This document shows positions 36,452 to 45,622 of a stretch of DNA of 64,000 nt, piece by piece. The notes beneath the pieces were generated by a model. It worked only from the letters and a program-made list of their open reading frames with translations, made no database searches and was not told the DNA's origin. A program made the position numbers and the translations under genes. Each line of letters opens with the position of its first letter. Within the stretch, counting starts at the first letter, position 1. The DNA is from Actinomycetota bacterium (lineage in GTDB: Bacteria; Actinomycetota; Acidimicrobiia; Spongiisociales; UBA4744): the NCBI GenBank assembly GCA_013152275.1, contig JAADGS010000090.1, forward strand, positions 44,828 to 108,827. Reading direction: 5' to 3'.

Positions 36452-37700
36452 CGAGCGCTCCTTTCAGGTGTTCCTTCCCCGTCGAGGCTACCAACACGGG
36501 CGCCACGCCACCGACGAGGCTCGCAGCGCCTCGGAACGTCACTCGCGCATAGGTGTCGGTGTATCCACTCAAGCGGGCCTCCCCGGTCGTTGCCTCCGGC
36601 ACGGCCTTCTCGACAAGCACGTGCACGGTCCGACCTTGGTGACGCGCGAGCCAACGCCGTCGGATGCCGGCGCCGAGTGCCCGTAGCGTGCGGGATCGTT
36701 CTCGCTTGACCGAAGCATCGACCTGCCGGGGGTCGTCCGCCGCAGGTGTCCCCTCTCTCGGCGAGAAACGGAAGACGTGCAGCTTCTCGAACCCTACGGC
36801 CTCGACGACCTGGAGAGTCCTGGAGAAAGCCGCATCATCTTCGCCCGGAAAGCCGACCATCACATCGGTGGTGATCGCCACACCGTCGATTTGGGATCGT
36901 GCCGCTTCCACAACCTCCAGGAAGAGATCCAGCGTTCCTGGCCGTCGCATCGCCTGCCACAGGTCTGGATCCCCTGTCTGCAAGGGGATGTGAAGATGCC
37001 GGCAGAGTTTCGGCTCGGAAGCGATCATGTCGAGAAGGGAATCGTCCACCTGTGAGGCCTCGATGGAGGAGAGACGGATCCGCTTCAGTCCCGTGAGCGC
37101 CGCGAGGTCGCCGAGGAGCGCACGCAGCGCGCCCCGCTTGCCGACGTCGTACCCGTACTTTCCCAGATGTACGCCCGTGAGAGTCAGTTCCCGAACTCCG
37201 AGGTTCACCAGCCTGCGGGCGCGTGACAACACCTCGTCACCGTCCGTGCTGTGCAACGTTCCCCTGGTCCGGGGAACGATGCAGAACGTGCAGTGCTCGT
37301 CGCATCCCGTTTGCACCTTGAGGTTCCTGCGCGGACTCGGAAAGAGGACCGGGACAGGCGCACCGGCACCGATGTACTCGGCGACACGGCCGGCGAGGCC
37401 GTCTTTGACCGGCAGCACCGCATCAACGCCCTCCATGGCGGCAACATCTGCCGATCGGGCGACCGCATAGCAACCGGTGACGACCACGGTGGCATCCGGG
37501 AACTCTCGTACGGACCGCCGGATCAGTTTGCGAGATGCGGACGATGCCTCCGAGGTGACGGTGCACGTGTTGACCACGACGACGTCCGGTGTCGAGCCAC
37601 CGGTGCCGATACCACGATCGGCGAGAGCGAGAAGGATCTGATCACTCTCGGCCTGGTTGAGCCGGCACCCGAGCGTTCTGAGCACTCCAGTTCGTCCCAT
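36420..37700 (-). CDS. mtaB: tRNA t6A37 methylthiotransferase MtaB
   Basis: Radical-SAM enzyme that converts t6A to ms2t6A at position 37 of tRNAs, 426 aa. The N-terminal UPF0004 domain holds the first cluster Cys (LGCRLNQAES, VVNTCTVT, TGCYAV). The SAM cluster is CDEHCTFCIVPRTRG. LSSIEASQVDD and DVMVGFPGEDD follow, and a TRAM-like domain ends the protein. The start MGRTGVLRTLGCRLNQAES is chosen over an upstream ATG at 37718. The last 32 bases overlap hinT. Confidence 0.9.
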   Translation of the reverse strand: MGRTGVLRTLGCRLNQAESDQILLALADRGIGTGGSTPDVVVVNTCTVTSEASSASRKLIRRSVREFPDATVVVTGCYAVARSADVAAMEGVDAVLPVKDGLAGRVAEYIGAGAPVPVLFPSPRRNLKVQTGCDEHCTFCIVPRTRGTLHSTDGDEVLSRARRLVNLGVRELTLTGVHLGKYGYDVGKRGALRALLGDLAALTGLKRIRLSSIEASQVDDSLLDMIASEPKLCRHLHIPLQTGDPDLWQAMRRPGTLDLFLEVVEAARSQIDGVAITTDVMVGFPGEDDAAFSRTLQVVEAVGFEKLHVFRFSPREGTPAADDPRQVDASVKRERSRTLRALGAGIRRRWLARHQGRTVHVLVEKAVPEATTGEARLSGYTDTYARVTFRGAASLVGGVAPVLVASTGKEHLKGALVEGLPLLQDR

Positions 37701-37730
37701 GAGGTGGTGAGGGTACACGCGTGGCTCGCT

Positions 37731-37770
37731 TCGCGAGCCCGCCTGGCGTTGCGTATTTCGTAACGCGGCC
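37731..37770. repeat. GCTCGCTTCGCGAGC palindrome and short GTATTTC unit
   Basis: Between bldD and mtaB lies GGCTCGCTTCGCGAGCC, a palindrome. About ten bases later TTGCGTATTTCGTAACGC contains one heptamer-family unit and is itself self-complementary at its ends. The GCTCGCTTCGC core also occurs next to repeats at 20150 and 44508. The rest of the 156-base gap shows nothing else. Confidence 0.5.
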
Positions 37771-37856
37771 CCTATGTGGACCCGATGCCGAGGGGGCGAG
37801 CGTCACGGCTCTTGCCGGTCACTGATAGCTCGCAGTCGGAAACCGGCCGCTGGAAG

Positions 37857-38333
37857 CTAGGCCGAGTCTCCCAATCCGAGCTCGCTGAGGACGCTCGTGA
37901 TACCGTCTTCGGTGTTCTCGAGAAGCCCTCCGAGGATCTGAAGATCGCTGCGACGCAGGGTCAAGACGCGTCCATTGAAGTCCTGGCGCATCAACTGAAT
38001 GGCACGAAGAAAACGCTCGACGATGTCTCCGGTCTGCCCGTCCGAGTGCTCGACCTTCTCCAGGTCGATCGTGACGCCCCCACTACTCCACGATGTCGCT
38101 CCGGTTCGCTCGGCCTCCGGCAGGAGTTGCTCGATCGGAACACCGTAGACGGCCGCGAGCCGGTGCATACGCGGAAGCGACAGGCTCCGCTCCCCGCGCT
38201 CGTAGGCGCCGAGAACAGATGCCTTGAACTCGAATGCAGACAGCTCTTCCACATCCTGTAGGGAAAGCCTCTTCTGGCGTCGAATCGCCCTCAGCCTTCG
38301 ACCAACAGACTGGTTATATGTCGCCTCCGTCAT
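37857..38333 (-). CDS. bldD: BldD-type XRE regulator with c-di-GMP binding signature
   Basis: A 158-residue DNA-binding protein whose layout matches BldD of streptomycetes. The N-terminal XRE helix-turn-helix (SVGRRLRAIRRQKRLSLQDV, SVLGAYERGERSLSLPRMHR, YGVPIEQLLPE) is followed by a linker and a C-terminal domain. That domain holds RQD, eight residues (FNGRVLTL), then RRSD, which is exactly the RXD-X8-RXXD signature that binds tetrameric c-di-GMP in BldD. In streptomycetes BldD-(c-di-GMP) represses developmental genes. Start ATG 38333 is supported by GGAGGGAG nine bases upstream. A 9-bp-armed palindrome resembling a BldD box lies 32 bases upstream, which suggests autoregulation. Confidence 0.85.
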   Translation of the reverse strand: MTEATYNQSVGRRLRAIRRQKRLSLQDVEELSAFEFKASVLGAYERGERSLSLPRMHRLAAVYGVPIEQLLPEAERTGATSWSSGGVTIDLEKVEHSDGQTGDIVERFLRAIQLMRQDFNGRVLTLRRSDLQILGGLLENTEDGITSVLSELGLGDSA

Positions 38334-38364
38334 CAGCCAGACTCCCTCCGAACAACACCCCCGA

Positions 38365-38385
38365 AGTGTCACTCTCAGTGACACT
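38365..38385. promoter_or_regulatory. Candidate BldD operator upstream of bldD
   Basis: A perfect inverted repeat: AGTGTCACT, three-base spacer CTC, AGTGACACT. Its 15-base core departs from the published pseudo-palindromic BldD box (nTnACnC(A/T)GnGTnAn) at a single position. It lies between the rsmE stop and the bldD ribosome binding site, abutting the rsmE stop codon. Confidence 0.65.
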
Positions 38386-39063
38386 CTACCCGGTGGCGAC
38401 CCTTTTGTCACCCCTCTGCGTGGTGTTTGTTCGGAGAAGTGCCGCACCGACGATTGCTGCCGTCTCGACTCTCAGAATCCGGCCACCCAGACTGACCGGC
38501 GAACCGGGGACCTCTCCGGCGACGAACCCTCCTTCGGGCCCGATCAACAGGGTCACATCGCCCTGAGCAGGCGAAATCGGTTCACCGCCGGGATCTGCCA
38601 CAAGGAGTCTGCCCTCCAGGTCTTCAACGTCGACGAGACCGTCCTGGATCTCCATCAACCATGCTCCTCTGCTCTGTTCGAGAGCGGACCGGGCCCACGA
38701 ACGTACCTTGTCCACTTTGGGCGCTCGTGTATTGCCGTGCACGGTGCGAAGCCAGACCAGCCGTCCGATGCCCAGCTCACCGAGCTTCTCGACAAGGAAT
38801 CTCGTCCGTTCGCTCGAACGCGGTGGTGCAACGGCAATGGTGATGGCGGCAGCCGGAGAGCCGACGCCGACTTCTTCACCTCGCAGTACCGCTCCGCTCG
38901 AGAGCGTCCCTTCACCGGTTCTTCCCCTGCCATCGGTGTAGGAGACCGTTGCCCCATCGCCAAGGCGCACGACGTCGTACAAATGGTGCCTGGCCGCTTC
39001 GGACATCGGAATCGTCGAGCCGCTCCACGGCGGTTCCAGCAACAGGTGCGGCACGTGTCGCAT
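38386..39063 (-). CDS. rsmE: 16S rRNA (uracil1498-N3)-methyltransferase RsmE
   Basis: SPOUT-class methyltransferase modifying U1498 of 16S rRNA, 225 aa from ATG 39063. The N-terminal PUA-like part is HHLYDVVRLGDGATVSYTDG. The SAM-binding knot has LLIGPEGGFVAGEVPG and SLGGRILRVETA. The ATG shares one base with the dnaJ stop (TGATG), so it is coupled to hrcA-dnaJ. Confidence 0.93.
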   Translation of the reverse strand: MRHVPHLLLEPPWSGSTIPMSEAARHHLYDVVRLGDGATVSYTDGRGRTGEGTLSSGAVLRGEEVGVGSPAAAITIAVAPPRSSERTRFLVEKLGELGIGRLVWLRTVHGNTRAPKVDKVRSWARSALEQSRGAWLMEIQDGLVDVEDLEGRLLVADPGGEPISPAQGDVTLLIGPEGGFVAGEVPGSPVSLGGRILRVETAAIVGAALLRTNTTQRGDKRVATG

Positions 39064-40133
39064 CACCGAAAGCGCCGTCTGGAGCGGACCGCATCCCCGC
39101 GAAGCTCGGCGAATTCGCGGAGCACCCGCTCTTCCTCTTTGGAAAGGCGCTCCGGAACGACGACCTCGACGACAACGTTGAGGTTGCCTCGTCCCCGTCT
39201 TCCCAGCCGCCCCATCCCCTCGCCGGAAATCGTGATCGTCTGCCCTGGTTGCGTTCCTGGTGGAATCGTCACGTTCATCGATTCGCCTTCGATCAGCGGA
39301 ACCGAGACCTCGGTACCGAGTGCAGCTTGTGCGATGTCGATGGGAACGACGCAGGTGAGATCGTCACCATCCCTGACGAATCTCGGGTCGGCCTGGACCC
39401 GGATCTCTACGTAGAGGTCACCTGCCTGGGCGCCATGAGGAGCAGCTTCCCCGCGTCCCGCCAGCCTCAACCGAGTTCCGGTCGACACCCCCTGGGGAAT
39501 CTCGACACTCACGGTGTGTTCCTCCCGGACGACTCCTCGACCGCCACACACACGACACGGCTCTGCCACGAGACGACCGCTGCCATGGCACAGGTCGCAG
39601 GTCGTCAGTGTCATCATCTGACCGAAGATGGAACGTCGTGCGACCTGCATCGAGCCCGTGCCGTGGCATTGGCGGCACGTCTCTACCGACGTTCCGGGAG
39701 CGGCGCCGACCCCGGCGCATTCCCTACACGTCGACAGCGCCCGGAACTTCAGCTCCGACGTCGTCCCAAAGGCGGCATCGGCCAGGCTGATGCGTGCCTC
39801 GACGGCAACGTCTCTGCCTCTGGCCGGCCTTCGCTGTCCTCCAAAACCGAAGGCGCCACCGTTTCCGAACACCGATCGAAGCAGATCGTCGAATCCGCCC
39901 ATCAGCAAGTCGCCGAGGTCGATCGTTTCTCCGTGGTCGAACGCCCGACGTCGATCAGGATTGGAGAGCACCTCGTACGCCTCGGCCACCTCTCGGAAAC
40001 GGGCGTCGGCGCCCGGATCGTCCGGGTTGGCATCGGGATGGGTCTCTCGAGCCAGCCGGCGGAACGCCCTCTTGATCTCGTCCTGGTCGGCGTCCTGAGA
40101 GACACCCAGGATGGAGTAGTAGTCCTTACGCAT
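39063..40133 (-). CDS. dnaJ: Chaperone DnaJ
   Basis: Hsp40 co-chaperone, 356 aa, that stimulates DnaK ATPase. The J domain has the invariant HPD in ARETHPDANPDDP. A short G/F-rich stretch is followed by four CxxCxGxG zinc modules (CRECAGVG, CRQCHGTG, CDLCHGSG, CRVCGGRG). The substrate-binding C-terminal domains follow. It lies 29 bases downstream of hrcA. The dnaK and grpE genes are not in the window, so this is the hrcA-linked DnaJ typical of actinobacteria with two copies. Confidence 0.93.
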   Translation of the reverse strand: MRKDYYSILGVSQDADQDEIKRAFRRLARETHPDANPDDPGADARFREVAEAYEVLSNPDRRRAFDHGETIDLGDLLMGGFDDLLRSVFGNGGAFGFGGQRRPARGRDVAVEARISLADAAFGTTSELKFRALSTCRECAGVGAAPGTSVETCRQCHGTGSMQVARRSIFGQMMTLTTCDLCHGSGRLVAEPCRVCGGRGVVREEHTVSVEIPQGVSTGTRLRLAGRGEAAPHGAQAGDLYVEIRVQADPRFVRDGDDLTCVVPIDIAQAALGTEVSVPLIEGESMNVTIPPGTQPGQTITISGEGMGRLGRRGRGNLNVVVEVVVPERLSKEEERVLREFAELRGDAVRSRRRFR

Positions 40134-40162
40134 GGAATCTCAGTGCGGTGATTTGATGTTGT

Positions 40163-41161
40163 TCACGAGGAGCCCAAACTCTCCTCGAGTGTCTCGCCGA
40201 CTTCTTCCACGGCGCAGATTGCCCGACGGTAGTCCATACGCATCGGTCCGAGAACTCCGACACTGCCCACACCGGATTCACCGAGCTTGAACGTTGTCGA
40301 GACGACGGCGAGGTTCAGGTCATCACCGATGTCGAGTTCATCGCCGATCTGGATGCCGGTGCCTCCCTTCGACAAGATCGAGAGCACCATCGCTTCACGC
40401 TCGAGCAACTCGAGGATACTGCGAACCGCCACCAGATCCTCCCAAACGTTCGTCATCTGCGCGGTTCCGGAGACGTACACCTCTCTCGATCCGCGTTCGA
40501 TCCTTCCGACGGCACTCATCACCTCGCGGACCAATCCGGCGACGGGCTCTCGCAAGTGCAACGACTCCTCGACACCCTCGGCGAGTGCTTCATCGACAGA
40601 TTCGTGCTCGAACAGGTCGCCAAGCACACGCTCGGCTGCAATCACCTCACGCGGATCGACGGGCTTCTCGAGCCTGATCAATTCCTGAGTCACACGACCC
40701 CGGTTGGAAACGAGCACGAGCAGCAGCACCTGAGGAGCGAGCGGCACGACGTGAACGCCGCGAACGCGCTCCATGGCGACACCGGGACCGGCCACGATCG
40801 CCGGGTAGTGGGTGATATCGCTCAGAAGTTCCGTAGTGGACTTGAGCAGCTCCGAGAGACCCTGATGAAACGATGAGAAGAACGACTGAATCCTGAGCCG
40901 AGTCTGTGAATGAAGGCGCGCAGGCGAACAGTGGTCTACGTAGTACCGGTACCCCTTGCCGGTCGGGGCACGTCCAGCAGAAGTGTGCGGCTGAACGACA
41001 AAGCCATCGGATTCGAGCGCGGACAGATCATTGCGAATCGTCGCCGAAGAGACATTCAATCCCGACAGGTCGAGCACGGTTTTCGATGACACCGGTTCTC
41101 CGGTGCGAATGTACTCCTCGACGAGCGCTCGCAAGACCTCGGACTTCCGCTCGCTGAGCAT
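40163..41161 (-). CDS. hrcA: Heat-inducible transcription repressor HrcA
   Basis: Represses class I heat-shock genes by binding CIRCE, 332 aa. The winged-helix N-terminus reads SERKSEVLRALVEEYIRTGEPVSS and SSATIRNDLSALESDGFVVQPH. The GAF-like and dimerisation domains follow. Start ATG 41161 has GAGGGG just upstream. A CIRCE element lies ten bases before the ATG, so it represses itself together with dnaJ and rsmE. Confidence 0.95.
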   Translation of the reverse strand: MLSERKSEVLRALVEEYIRTGEPVSSKTVLDLSGLNVSSATIRNDLSALESDGFVVQPHTSAGRAPTGKGYRYYVDHCSPARLHSQTRLRIQSFFSSFHQGLSELLKSTTELLSDITHYPAIVAGPGVAMERVRGVHVVPLAPQVLLLVLVSNRGRVTQELIRLEKPVDPREVIAAERVLGDLFEHESVDEALAEGVEESLHLREPVAGLVREVMSAVGRIERGSREVYVSGTAQMTNVWEDLVAVRSILELLEREAMVLSILSKGGTGIQIGDELDIGDDLNLAVVSTTFKLGESGVGSVGVLGPMRMDYRRAICAVEEVGETLEESLGSS

Positions 41162-41170
41162 CCCCTCAGG

Positions 41171-41197
41171 TTAGCAGTCGCACCCGGAGAGTGCTAA
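41171..41197. promoter_or_regulatory. CIRCE operator, also encoding the end of hemW
   Basis: The element reads TTAGCACTC, nine bases, GACTGCTAA on the minus strand; the consensus is TTAGCACTC-N9-GAGTGCTAA, so one arm has a single mismatch. It is exactly the last nine codons of hemW including its TAA stop. It ends ten bases before the hrcA start, where bound HrcA would cover the start of hrcA mRNA. Confidence 0.88.
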
Positions 41198-42340
41198 AAC
41201 CGCTCGACTCACCTCATCGGTCAGCAGGGGGCGACGGACACGTAGCCGGCTCCCCTCCAGGTCGATCACACCGGCGTGTTCCAGGCGGGTCCCCCATGCG
41301 GATTCGAGGAGGTGGATGCCACCGTCACCCGCCTCGACCCCGGCGGTCCTCCGAAGCCCGAGCAGGAGGCGTTCCTGTTCGCGTCCCCACGGATCGAGCC
41401 GTTCGGTACCTTGCACGGGCCGGATCCCCGCTTCGACCCGGTCCAGATAGGCGTCGATCCGACGAACGTTGCGGAAACGCTCACCGTTGCGATGACCATG
41501 GGCGCCGGCCCCGAAAGCCAGGTAGTCACCTTGTGCCCAGGTGACGAGGTTGTAGACACAGGTGTGCCCCGGTCTGGCATAGTTGGAGACCTCGTAGCGC
41601 ACCAACCCGGCCGCCCTGGCCGCCTTCTCGAGCGCTTCGTAGTCGTCGGCTTGCAGGTCTTCGTCGGGGGCCGGCGCTCCGGCTGCGACCGCCCGACCGA
41701 GGGCGGTCCCCCGCTCGATCGTCAGCGCGTACGCCGACACGTGGTCAGGCGCCAGTGAGAACGTCCGAGCAACTCCGGCGATCCAGTCTGTCTTACGCTC
41801 GCCGGGTGTCCCAAAAATGAGGTCGACATTGACCGAAAAGCCCGTCAGCCGGGCAGCGCCCACCGCCGTCTCCGCCCGTTCGGGACTGTGCATCCGTCCC
41901 AGGGCGTTCAACACTTCGTGGTCAAAGCTCTGAACACCGAAGGAGACGCGTGTGAACCCCGCTTCGCGAAGCCCATCCCCCACCGCAAGGGTCCAGTCTT
42001 CGGGATTCGCCTCGAGGCTGATCTCGACGCCGGGAACGAACCCGAACCGCCGCTCCAGAGCATCGACGATGCTCGCGAGCAGCACGGGCGGTACGCGAGA
42101 CGGGGTCCCACCACCGACATACACCGCATCGAGTTGCCTCCACACCGGTTCCCTCTCGATCTCGGCGACGACGGCCGAGACGTAACGCTCGATCAGATCG
42201 TCTCTGCCGACAACGACGTTGAAATCGCAGTAGGGGCAGAGACGGGCACAGAACGGGACATGCACATACGCTGCCGCCAACGAGGATGCTGCATCGGCGA
42301 GCACGGGGGAATCCGGACGCAGCGGCTCGTCAGTCGTCAT
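41171..42340 (-). CDS. hemW: Radical SAM heme chaperone HemW
   Basis: HemN-like radical-SAM protein, 389 aa. The cluster motif is [15 protein letters not shown] (CxxxCxxC plus the F/Y-D of HemW). GGGTPSRVP and EANPEDWT follow, with a HemN_C domain near the end. HemW proteins deliver heme and lack coproporphyrinogen oxidase activity; the missing extra N-terminal region of true HemN supports that name. The start overlaps the lepA stop by 11 bases. The last nine codons coincide with the CIRCE element. Confidence 0.92.
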   Translation of the reverse strand: MTTDEPLRPDSPVLADAASSLAAAYVHVPFCARLCPYCDFNVVVGRDDLIERYVSAVVAEIEREPVWRQLDAVYVGGGTPSRVPPVLLASIVDALERRFGFVPGVEISLEANPEDWTLAVGDGLREAGFTRVSFGVQSFDHEVLNALGRMHSPERAETAVGAARLTGFSVNVDLIFGTPGERKTDWIAGVARTFSLAPDHVSAYALTIERGTALGRAVAAGAPAPDEDLQADDYEALEKAARAAGLVRYEVSNYARPGHTCVYNLVTWAQGDYLAFGAGAHGHRNGERFRNVRRIDAYLDRVEAGIRPVQGTERLDPWGREQERLLLGLRRTAGVEAGDGGIHLLESAWGTRLEHAGVIDLEGSRLRVRRPLLTDEVSRAVLALSGCDC

Positions 42341-44117
42341 CGTCGAGCCGCAGGGCCGAGATGAACGCCTCCGGGGGAACTTCGACGCTACCGACCATCT
42401 TCAGTCGCTTCTTGCCTTCCTTTTGGCGTTCGAGGAGTTTTCGCTTGCGGCTGACGTCGCCGCCGTAGCACTTGGCGATCACGTCCTTACGCTTCGCCTT
42501 CACGGTTTCACGAGCGATGATCCTGCTTCCGATGGCGGCCTGGATGGGAACGTCGAAGAGCTGGCGGGGAATGAGCGTGCGAAGCCGGGCCACCATCCGG
42601 CGTCCGTAGCGGTACCCCTCGTCCTTGTGGACGATGGCCGAGAACGCGTCCACCTTCTGGCCGTTGAGGAGGATATCGACCTTGACGAGCGCGGCGGTGC
42701 AGTATCCGGCCGGTTCATAATCGAGGGATGCATACCCTCGAGTGCGCGACTTGAGCGCATCGAAGAAATCGAATACGACCTCCGCAAGCGGGATCTCATA
42801 GGTGATCTCGACTCGCTCCGGTGTCAGATAGTGCATGTGCTGCATGGTTCCCCTGCGACTCTGCGCGAGGTCCATGACCGTGCCGACATACTCGACGGGA
42901 ACCACGATCAGGGCCTTCATCAGCGGCTCGTCGAGATGGTCGATGAGTCCTGGATCGGGTAGGTCGGCCGGAGATCGGATCTCGACTGCGGAGCCGTCGG
43001 TGAGGTGAACCCGATAGGCGACCGATGGAGACGTTGCCACCAGATCGAGCCCGTATTCACGCTCGAGGCGCTCACGCACGATTTCCATGTGGAGCAATCC
43101 GAGAAACCCGCAGCGGAAACCAAAACCCAGCGCCCTCGAAGTCTCGGGTTCGAACACCAACGCGGCGTCATTCAGGCGCAGCTTGTCGAGGGCCTCGCGG
43201 AGCCGTTCGAAGTCTTCCCCGTCGGACGGGAACAAGCCGGAGAACACCATCGGTTTGGGCTCCGCATAGCCGGGAAGCGGCTCGGTCTTCTCATCGAGCG
43301 TCACCGTGTCACCGACACGAATGCGACCGATGTCCTTGACGCCGGTGATCAGGTACCCCACCTCCCCGGCGTGCAGTTCGGACACCGGTTCGGCGTGCGG
43401 CGTAAGGACACCGACTTCCGCTACCGCGTGGCGTTCGTGGGTCGCGGTGAACACGACACTCTCACCTTCGCTCAACTCCCCGTCGACGACGCGGATATAG
43501 CACACGACTCCTCGGTACGCGTCGTAGTAGGAATCGAATACCAGTGCCCGCAGCGAGGCGTTCACGTCGCCCGCCGGCGGCGGTATCTCCTCCACGATCC
43601 TTTCCAGAAGCTCATCGATGCCCTCACCGGTCTTGGAGGAGACCCGCAAGATGCGAGCAGGATCGACTCCCAACAGCGAAACGATCTCTCCCGTCACCCG
43701 ATCCGGATCTGCGGCAGGCAGATCGATCTTGTTGATCACAGGGATGATTTCGATGCCTGCGTCGATGGCCAGGTAGGCGTTGGCGAGCGTTTGTGCCTGC
43801 ACACCTTGGGCGGCGTCGACAAGGAGGACGGCTCCCTCACATGCCGCCAACGAACGGGAGACTTCGTAGCTGAAATCGACGTGACCCGGAGTATCGATCA
43901 GATTCAGCGTATAGGTCTGACCGTTTGGGTGCTCGTATCGAAGCCGGACCGCCTGTGCCTTGATCGTGATCCCGCGTTCTCGCTCCAAGTCCATCGAATC
44001 GAGTACCTGCTCCCGCATGTCACGCGCGCTCAACGCCCCCGTCCGTTCGAGAAAACGGTCGGCGAGCGTCGACTTGCCATGGTCGATGTGCGCGATGATG
44101 CTGAAGTTGCGAATCAC
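42330..44117 (-). CDS. lepA: Elongation factor 4 (LepA)
   Basis: Ribosome-associated GTPase that promotes back-translocation and biogenesis, about 595 aa. G1 is AHIDHGKST, the switch region is [11 protein letters not shown]3 is DTPGHVDF and G4 is NKIDLP. The LepA-specific C-terminus ends in [27 protein letters not shown] chose the GTG at 44117 because LepA proteins begin at [16 protein letters not shown]. An upstream ATG at 44213 would leave two bases to the divergent rpsT and no room for promoters. Confidence 0.93.
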   Translation of the reverse strand: MIRNFSIIAHIDHGKSTLADRFLERTGALSARDMREQVLDSMDLERERGITIKAQAVRLRYEHPNGQTYTLNLIDTPGHVDFSYEVSRSLAACEGAVLLVDAAQGVQAQTLANAYLAIDAGIEIIPVINKIDLPAADPDRVTGEIVSLLGVDPARILRVSSKTGEGIDELLERIVEEIPPPAGDVNASLRALVFDSYYDAYRGVVCYIRVVDGELSEGESVVFTATHERHAVAEVGVLTPHAEPVSELHAGEVGYLITGVKDIGRIRVGDTVTLDEKTEPLPGYAEPKPMVFSGLFPSDGEDFERLREALDKLRLNDAALVFEPETSRALGFGFRCGFLGLLHMEIVRERLEREYGLDLVATSPSVAYRVHLTDGSAVEIRSPADLPDPGLIDHLDEPLMKALIVVPVEYVGTVMDLAQSRRGTMQHMHYLTPERVEITYEIPLAEVVFDFFDALKSRTRGYASLDYEPAGYCTAALVKVDILLNGQKVDAFSAIVHKDEGYRYGRRMVARLRTLIPRQLFDVPIQAAIGSRIIARETVKAKRKDVIAKCYGGDVSRKRKLLERQKEGKKRLKMVGSVEVPPEAFISALRLDDDD

Positions 44118-44215
44118 GAGAACGCCGCATTGTACCGGTGCACCTACGCTGCTAGGCTCCCCACGCTCGACGGAGCAGCTCTGCCCGTCATTGTCCTCAA
44201 CACGAAGATTCACGC

Positions 44216-44485
44216 ATGGCCAACATCAAGTCACAGATAAAACGAAACCGTCAGAACGAGAAGCGTCGCATCGCCAACAAGGCGATGCGTTCCGAACTCA
44301 AGACTCGTGTGAAGCTGGCGGAATCCGCAGCCGACACCGGCGACGCGGCGGCGGCGGAAGAGGCGCTCATCGACGCCCAGAGACGTATCGACATGGCTGC
44401 GGCAAAAGGCCTGATCCACAAGAACACGGCCGCCCGCAGGAAGTCACGACTCGTCAAGCAGGTCAGACGCCGCTTGGAAGGCTGA
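44216..44485 (+). CDS. rpsT: 30S ribosomal protein S20
   Basis: A basic, helical 89-residue protein that binds 16S rRNA. The start [18 protein letters not shown] and the end [18 protein letters not shown] are diagnostic. It is divergent from lepA with about 100 bases between the start codons and converges with holA across repeat DNA. The conserved holA-rpsT-lepA neighbourhood is preserved. Confidence 0.97.
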   Translation: MANIKSQIKRNRQNEKRRIANKAMRSELKTRVKLAESAADTGDAAAAEEALIDAQRRIDMAAAKGLIHKNTAARRKSRLVKQVRRRLEG

Positions 44486-44507
44486 GCCGGGCTCACCAGC
44501 TCACAGG

Positions 44508-44543
44508 CTCGCTTCGCTCGCTGTACCGAGTACTTCGTACCGC
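44508..44543. repeat. GCTCGCTTCGC motif followed by three GTACNNC heptamers
   Basis: After rpsT, GGCTCGCTTCGCTCGCT is followed at 44523 by GTACCGA, GTACTTC, GTACCGC. The same pairing of a GCTCGCTTCGC block with GTACTTC units occurs, in the opposite orientation, at 20124-20168. The rest of the rpsT-holA gap (142 bases) shows nothing else. Confidence 0.6.
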
Positions 44544-44626
44544 GACGCTACATCGATGCAAGACCGCGGGGCGGGTGTGACGGCCCAGGGAAACAGGGCA
44601 CAGTCGCGCATCGTGCGAGTTCTCGG

Positions 44627-45622
44627 TCAAGCCCTTCGCGGTCCTCCGTACCAACGACAGAGCGCAACGGTCAACCGTTCCAACGTGAGTTCGTGTGTCT
44701 CCGCCGGCCTCGTTTTCAGGATCCTGTCTGCCCGTGCAAGCGCACCGAGAGCTCGTTGCAGAGCCGAATCGGAGCTCTTCGAACGACCCTGCCAGGCTTT
44801 TCTGACCGGAAACGAGGACGACGGCTGGCCGAGCCACTCCGCGAGCGTCTCGAGGTTCGGCGCGGACGCAGCCATTGCACGACGACGGAGATCATTCTCG
44901 AGGAAACCGAGGAGCTGGAGCGGATGCCCGTGCACGAGGAAGTCGGATAGTCGGCGTAATGCCTGACCCACGTCTCCCGCGGAGACGGCATCGGCGTAGT
45001 GCCAGATCGGCTCGTCTGGACGATTGGCGAACCTGACGTTCACCTCGTCGATGGTGACTTCATCCAGGCCGGTGAGCTGATCGAGTGCCTGAGCCATGGC
45101 GGCCACATTGGAACCGAATTTCCTGAGCAGCGCGGCCACTGCATCGGGACGGACCCGCAGGCTTCGATTCTTGATCTCGGCGAAGAGCCAATCGTTCGCA
45201 TCCTGTTCTCGAATCTTCTTGACGGTGATGACCTCACCGATGGCCTTCACCTTCTTGGCCAGCAAACTGGGCAGGCTTCCTGCCGCCACAAAGACGACCG
45301 TCACTGCCTCCGGATCCATCCGGTCCAGCAACTCGACGACAACTTCTGCCTCCGACTTCTGCAAAGACTGCGCGTCGACGACTTCAACTCCGAGCCGGTC
45401 GCCGAACAACGATCCGGACTGCAGCGCCGGGACGAGCGGCTCGACTCCAGCCCGGAGCATTCCCCCCTCACCGACTTCTTCGGCGCCTCGCGCCGGGACA
45501 TCGATGCGAACGGTATCCGAGACACCGGCCTGCTCGAGGAGGCGATGGGAGCGTTCGAGCATTTGCTGGCGCTCACCGGGTCCCGCGCCGGACGGACCTT
45601 GTACGGCGATGATCGCCTTCAC
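44627..45622 (-). CDS. holA: DNA polymerase III delta subunit HolA
   Basis: Clamp-loader subunit that opens the beta clamp, 331 aa. The delta fold is recognisable from SLFGDRLGVEVVDAQ (the usual SLFGxRRLVVV) and the C-terminal collar segment HGHPLQLLGFLENDLRRR. The P-loop is degenerate, as in all delta subunits. The GTG start at 45622 overlaps the stop of the folP-like gene (GTGA). Confidence 0.85.
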   Translation of the reverse strand: MKAIIAVQGPSGAGPGERQQMLERSHRLLEQAGVSDTVRIDVPARGAEEVGEGGMLRAGVEPLVPALQSGSLFGDRLGVEVVDAQSLQKSEAEVVVELLDRMDPEAVTVVFVAAGSLPSLLAKKVKAIGEVITVKKIREQDANDWLFAEIKNRSLRVRPDAVAALLRKFGSNVAAMAQALDQLTGLDEVTIDEVNVRFANRPDEPIWHYADAVSAGDVGQALRRLSDFLVHGHPLQLLGFLENDLRRRAMAASAPNLETLAEWLGQPSSSFPVRKAWQGRSKSSDSALQRALGALARADRILKTRPAETHELTLERLTVALCRWYGGPRRA

